Source: Streptomyces sp. CC53
GTDB lineage: Bacteria > Actinomycetota > Actinomycetes > Streptomycetales > Streptomycetaceae
Assembly (NCBI RefSeq): GCF_001865245.1
Contig: NZ_MKXB01000202.1
Coordinates: 1 to 64,000, forward strand
Direction: 5' to 3'
DNA length: 64,000 bases
Below the pieces are notes generated by a model that did not search any database, was not told the origin of the DNA, and saw nothing but the letters and a program-made list of their open reading frames with translations. Shown here in pieces: positions 63,247 to 64,000 of the stretch; position 1 is the stretch's first letter; each line of letters opens with the position of its first letter. The translations under genes and the position numbers were made by a program.

Positions 63247-63843
63247 GTGCCGGAGTTGAAGGAAGACGAGAAGCGCTGCTCGCGGTGCGGTGACTCCAAG
63301 CCGCGAGCAGACTTCGCCAAGAACAGGTCGTCCCGGGACGGCCTTCAGTCGTACTGCCGTCCGTGCTGGGCGGACTACCACCAGCAGAGGCAGCTGGCGC
63401 GGGGCATGAACATCCGGCCGCGTGTGCCGGGGCCGCCGGGACACAAGTGCTGTCGGCCGTGCGGCATGATCAAGCCGCACAGCGAGTGGAACCGGAACCG
63501 GTCGGCGTCCGACGGGCTCTCGACCGCCTGTAAGGAATGCCTCAAGGCCAAGGGGCGAGCAGGCCACCTGCGACGCCAGTACGGCATCACGGACGCTGAG
63601 CTCGGCGCGATGATCGAGGCGCAGGCCGGCGTCTGTGCGATCTGCCAGAGCGGCCCACCCGAGCATGTGGATCACTGTCACAAGACGGGTAGGGTCCGTG
63701 GCGTACTGTGCTTCAACTGCAATTCGGCCATCGGCAAGTTGCGCGACGATCCTGCCATCGTTCGCCGGGCCGCCACATACCTGGAGGGGAACGCGTGGAA
63801 GCCAACACTCGAACCACAGGGCGTCTGCCGGCTGCCTTCCTGA
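63247..63843 (+). CDS. Endonuclease VII-like HNH protein with zinc motifs
   Basis: The 198-residue protein has two CxxC pairs per finger (CSRCG, CRPC; CCRPCG, CKEC), then CAICQSGPPEHVDHCHKTGRVRGVLCFNCNSAIGKL, the signature of recombination endonuclease VII (phage T4 gp49-like) HNH nucleases with DHCH metal ligands. T4 endonuclease VII resolves branched DNA; a nuclease or DNA-binding role is inferred. Start GTG 63247 is not certain; the G-run upstream is the only candidate binding site. It sits between pup and prcB, overlapping prcB by 49 bp. Codon use is slightly less GC-biased than neighbours. Confidence 0.88.
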   Translation: MPELKEDEKRCSRCGDSKPRADFAKNRSSRDGLQSYCRPCWADYHQQRQLARGMNIRPRVPGPPGHKCCRPCGMIKPHSEWNRNRSASDGLSTACKECLKAKGRAGHLRRQYGITDAELGAMIEAQAGVCAICQSGPPEHVDHCHKTGRVRGVLCFNCNSAIGKLRDDPAIVRRAATYLEGNAWKPTLEPQGVCRLPS

Positions 63844-64000
63844 CGCCCGGGTCGTCGTCCTTCATGGACTTCCTGGGCGAGCACTCGCCCGAGCTGCTGC
63901 CGGGGCGGCGGGTGCTGCCGCCCGTACAGGGGGCGATCGAGGTGCCGCACGGGACGACGATCGTCGCCGTCACGTTCCCCGGGGGCGTCGTGCTGGCGGG
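63795..64000 (+). CDS. prcB: 20S proteasome beta subunit PrcB (5' end, cut by window)
   Basis: The first 68 codons are visible. GTG 63795 has GGAGGGGA 4 nt upstream. The propeptide (VEANTRTTGRLPAAFLTPGSSSFMDFLGEHSPELLPG onward) ends at Gly53, and Thr54 in PHGTTIVAV is the catalytic N-terminal threonine after autocleavage. It is expected to be followed by prcA outside the window. The gene overlaps the end of the HNH gene, so the two share an mRNA. Confidence 0.95.
   Translation, partial: MEANTRTTGRLPAAFLTPGSSSFMDFLGEHSPELLPGRRVLPPVQGAIEVPHGTTIVAVTFPGGVVLA

Overview
The window looks like a core chromosomal segment of a Streptomyces. The DNA is very GC-rich and codons end almost always in G or C. 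Chaplin genes, a complete front half of the Pup-proteasome locus, the mycothiol gene mshC, a gylR-glpF-glpK-glpD glycerol operon and leaderless promoters of the TANNNT type all point the same way. From memory, the gene order resembles the S. coelicolor segment between soxR (about SCO1697) and prcB (SCO1644), read in the opposite numerical direction; no database was searched.

Layout. 1-7.6 kb: a MaoC hydratase divergent from soxR, a small zinc-ribbon protein, a NamZ-like (DUF1343) muramidase, then a module of SDR, TetR, acyl-CoA dehydrogenase and APH-type kinase whose two transcription units share the same palindromic operator. 8-16.7 kb: a histidine-rich repeat protein, an MDR quinone reductase, two overlapping DUF202 membrane proteins, NUDIX, CsbD, an FAD dehydrogenase, an ASCH-DUF4440 fusion, gluconokinase and an RluA pseudouridine synthase. 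16.9-21.8 kb: an accessory-looking xylose block (xylB, xylA, a ROK repressor and a decayed alpha-xylosidase gene) next to tRNA-Leu(GAG). 22-25 kb: an M20 peptidase, then short chaplin chpH with a BldN-like promoter and a long LAXTG chaplin with a collagen-like repeat. 25-31.7 kb: DUF5703, a conserved hypothetical, a RecD-like protein whose ATPase motifs look destroyed, an aldo/keto reductase, an F420-type luciferase-like oxidoreductase and a ferritin-like protein.

31.7-38.2 kb: corA, then a cluster of histidine phosphatase, DUF3090, a PI3/4-kinase-like protein and mshC, followed by a PAC2 protein. 38.2-45 kb: a GntR regulator and the glycerol operon, with matching GylR-type inverted repeats in front of glpF and gylR. 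45-53.8 kb: metH, a HAD phosphatase and two tandem peptide-type substrate-binding lipoproteins without a permease. 53.9-64 kb: an orphan response regulator, a RecB/Cas4-like nuclease, an M50 site-2 protease, TrmI, a secreted protein and a ferredoxin. The proteasome locus follows: arc (ATPase), dop, pup, an endonuclease VII-like HNH protein and the start of prcB, cut by the window edge.

Functionally most genes are housekeeping or redox and stress related. The most unusual items are the endonuclease VII-like gene plus a perfect 14-bp hairpin inside the pup-prcB operon, the mshC-linked kinase/phosphatase/DUF3090 cluster, the pseudo-helicase, the 4-hydroxyacid-like catabolic module with its shared operator, and the decayed alpha-xylosidase in the xylose block. 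No CRISPR array, rRNA, insertion sequence or prophage was seen.
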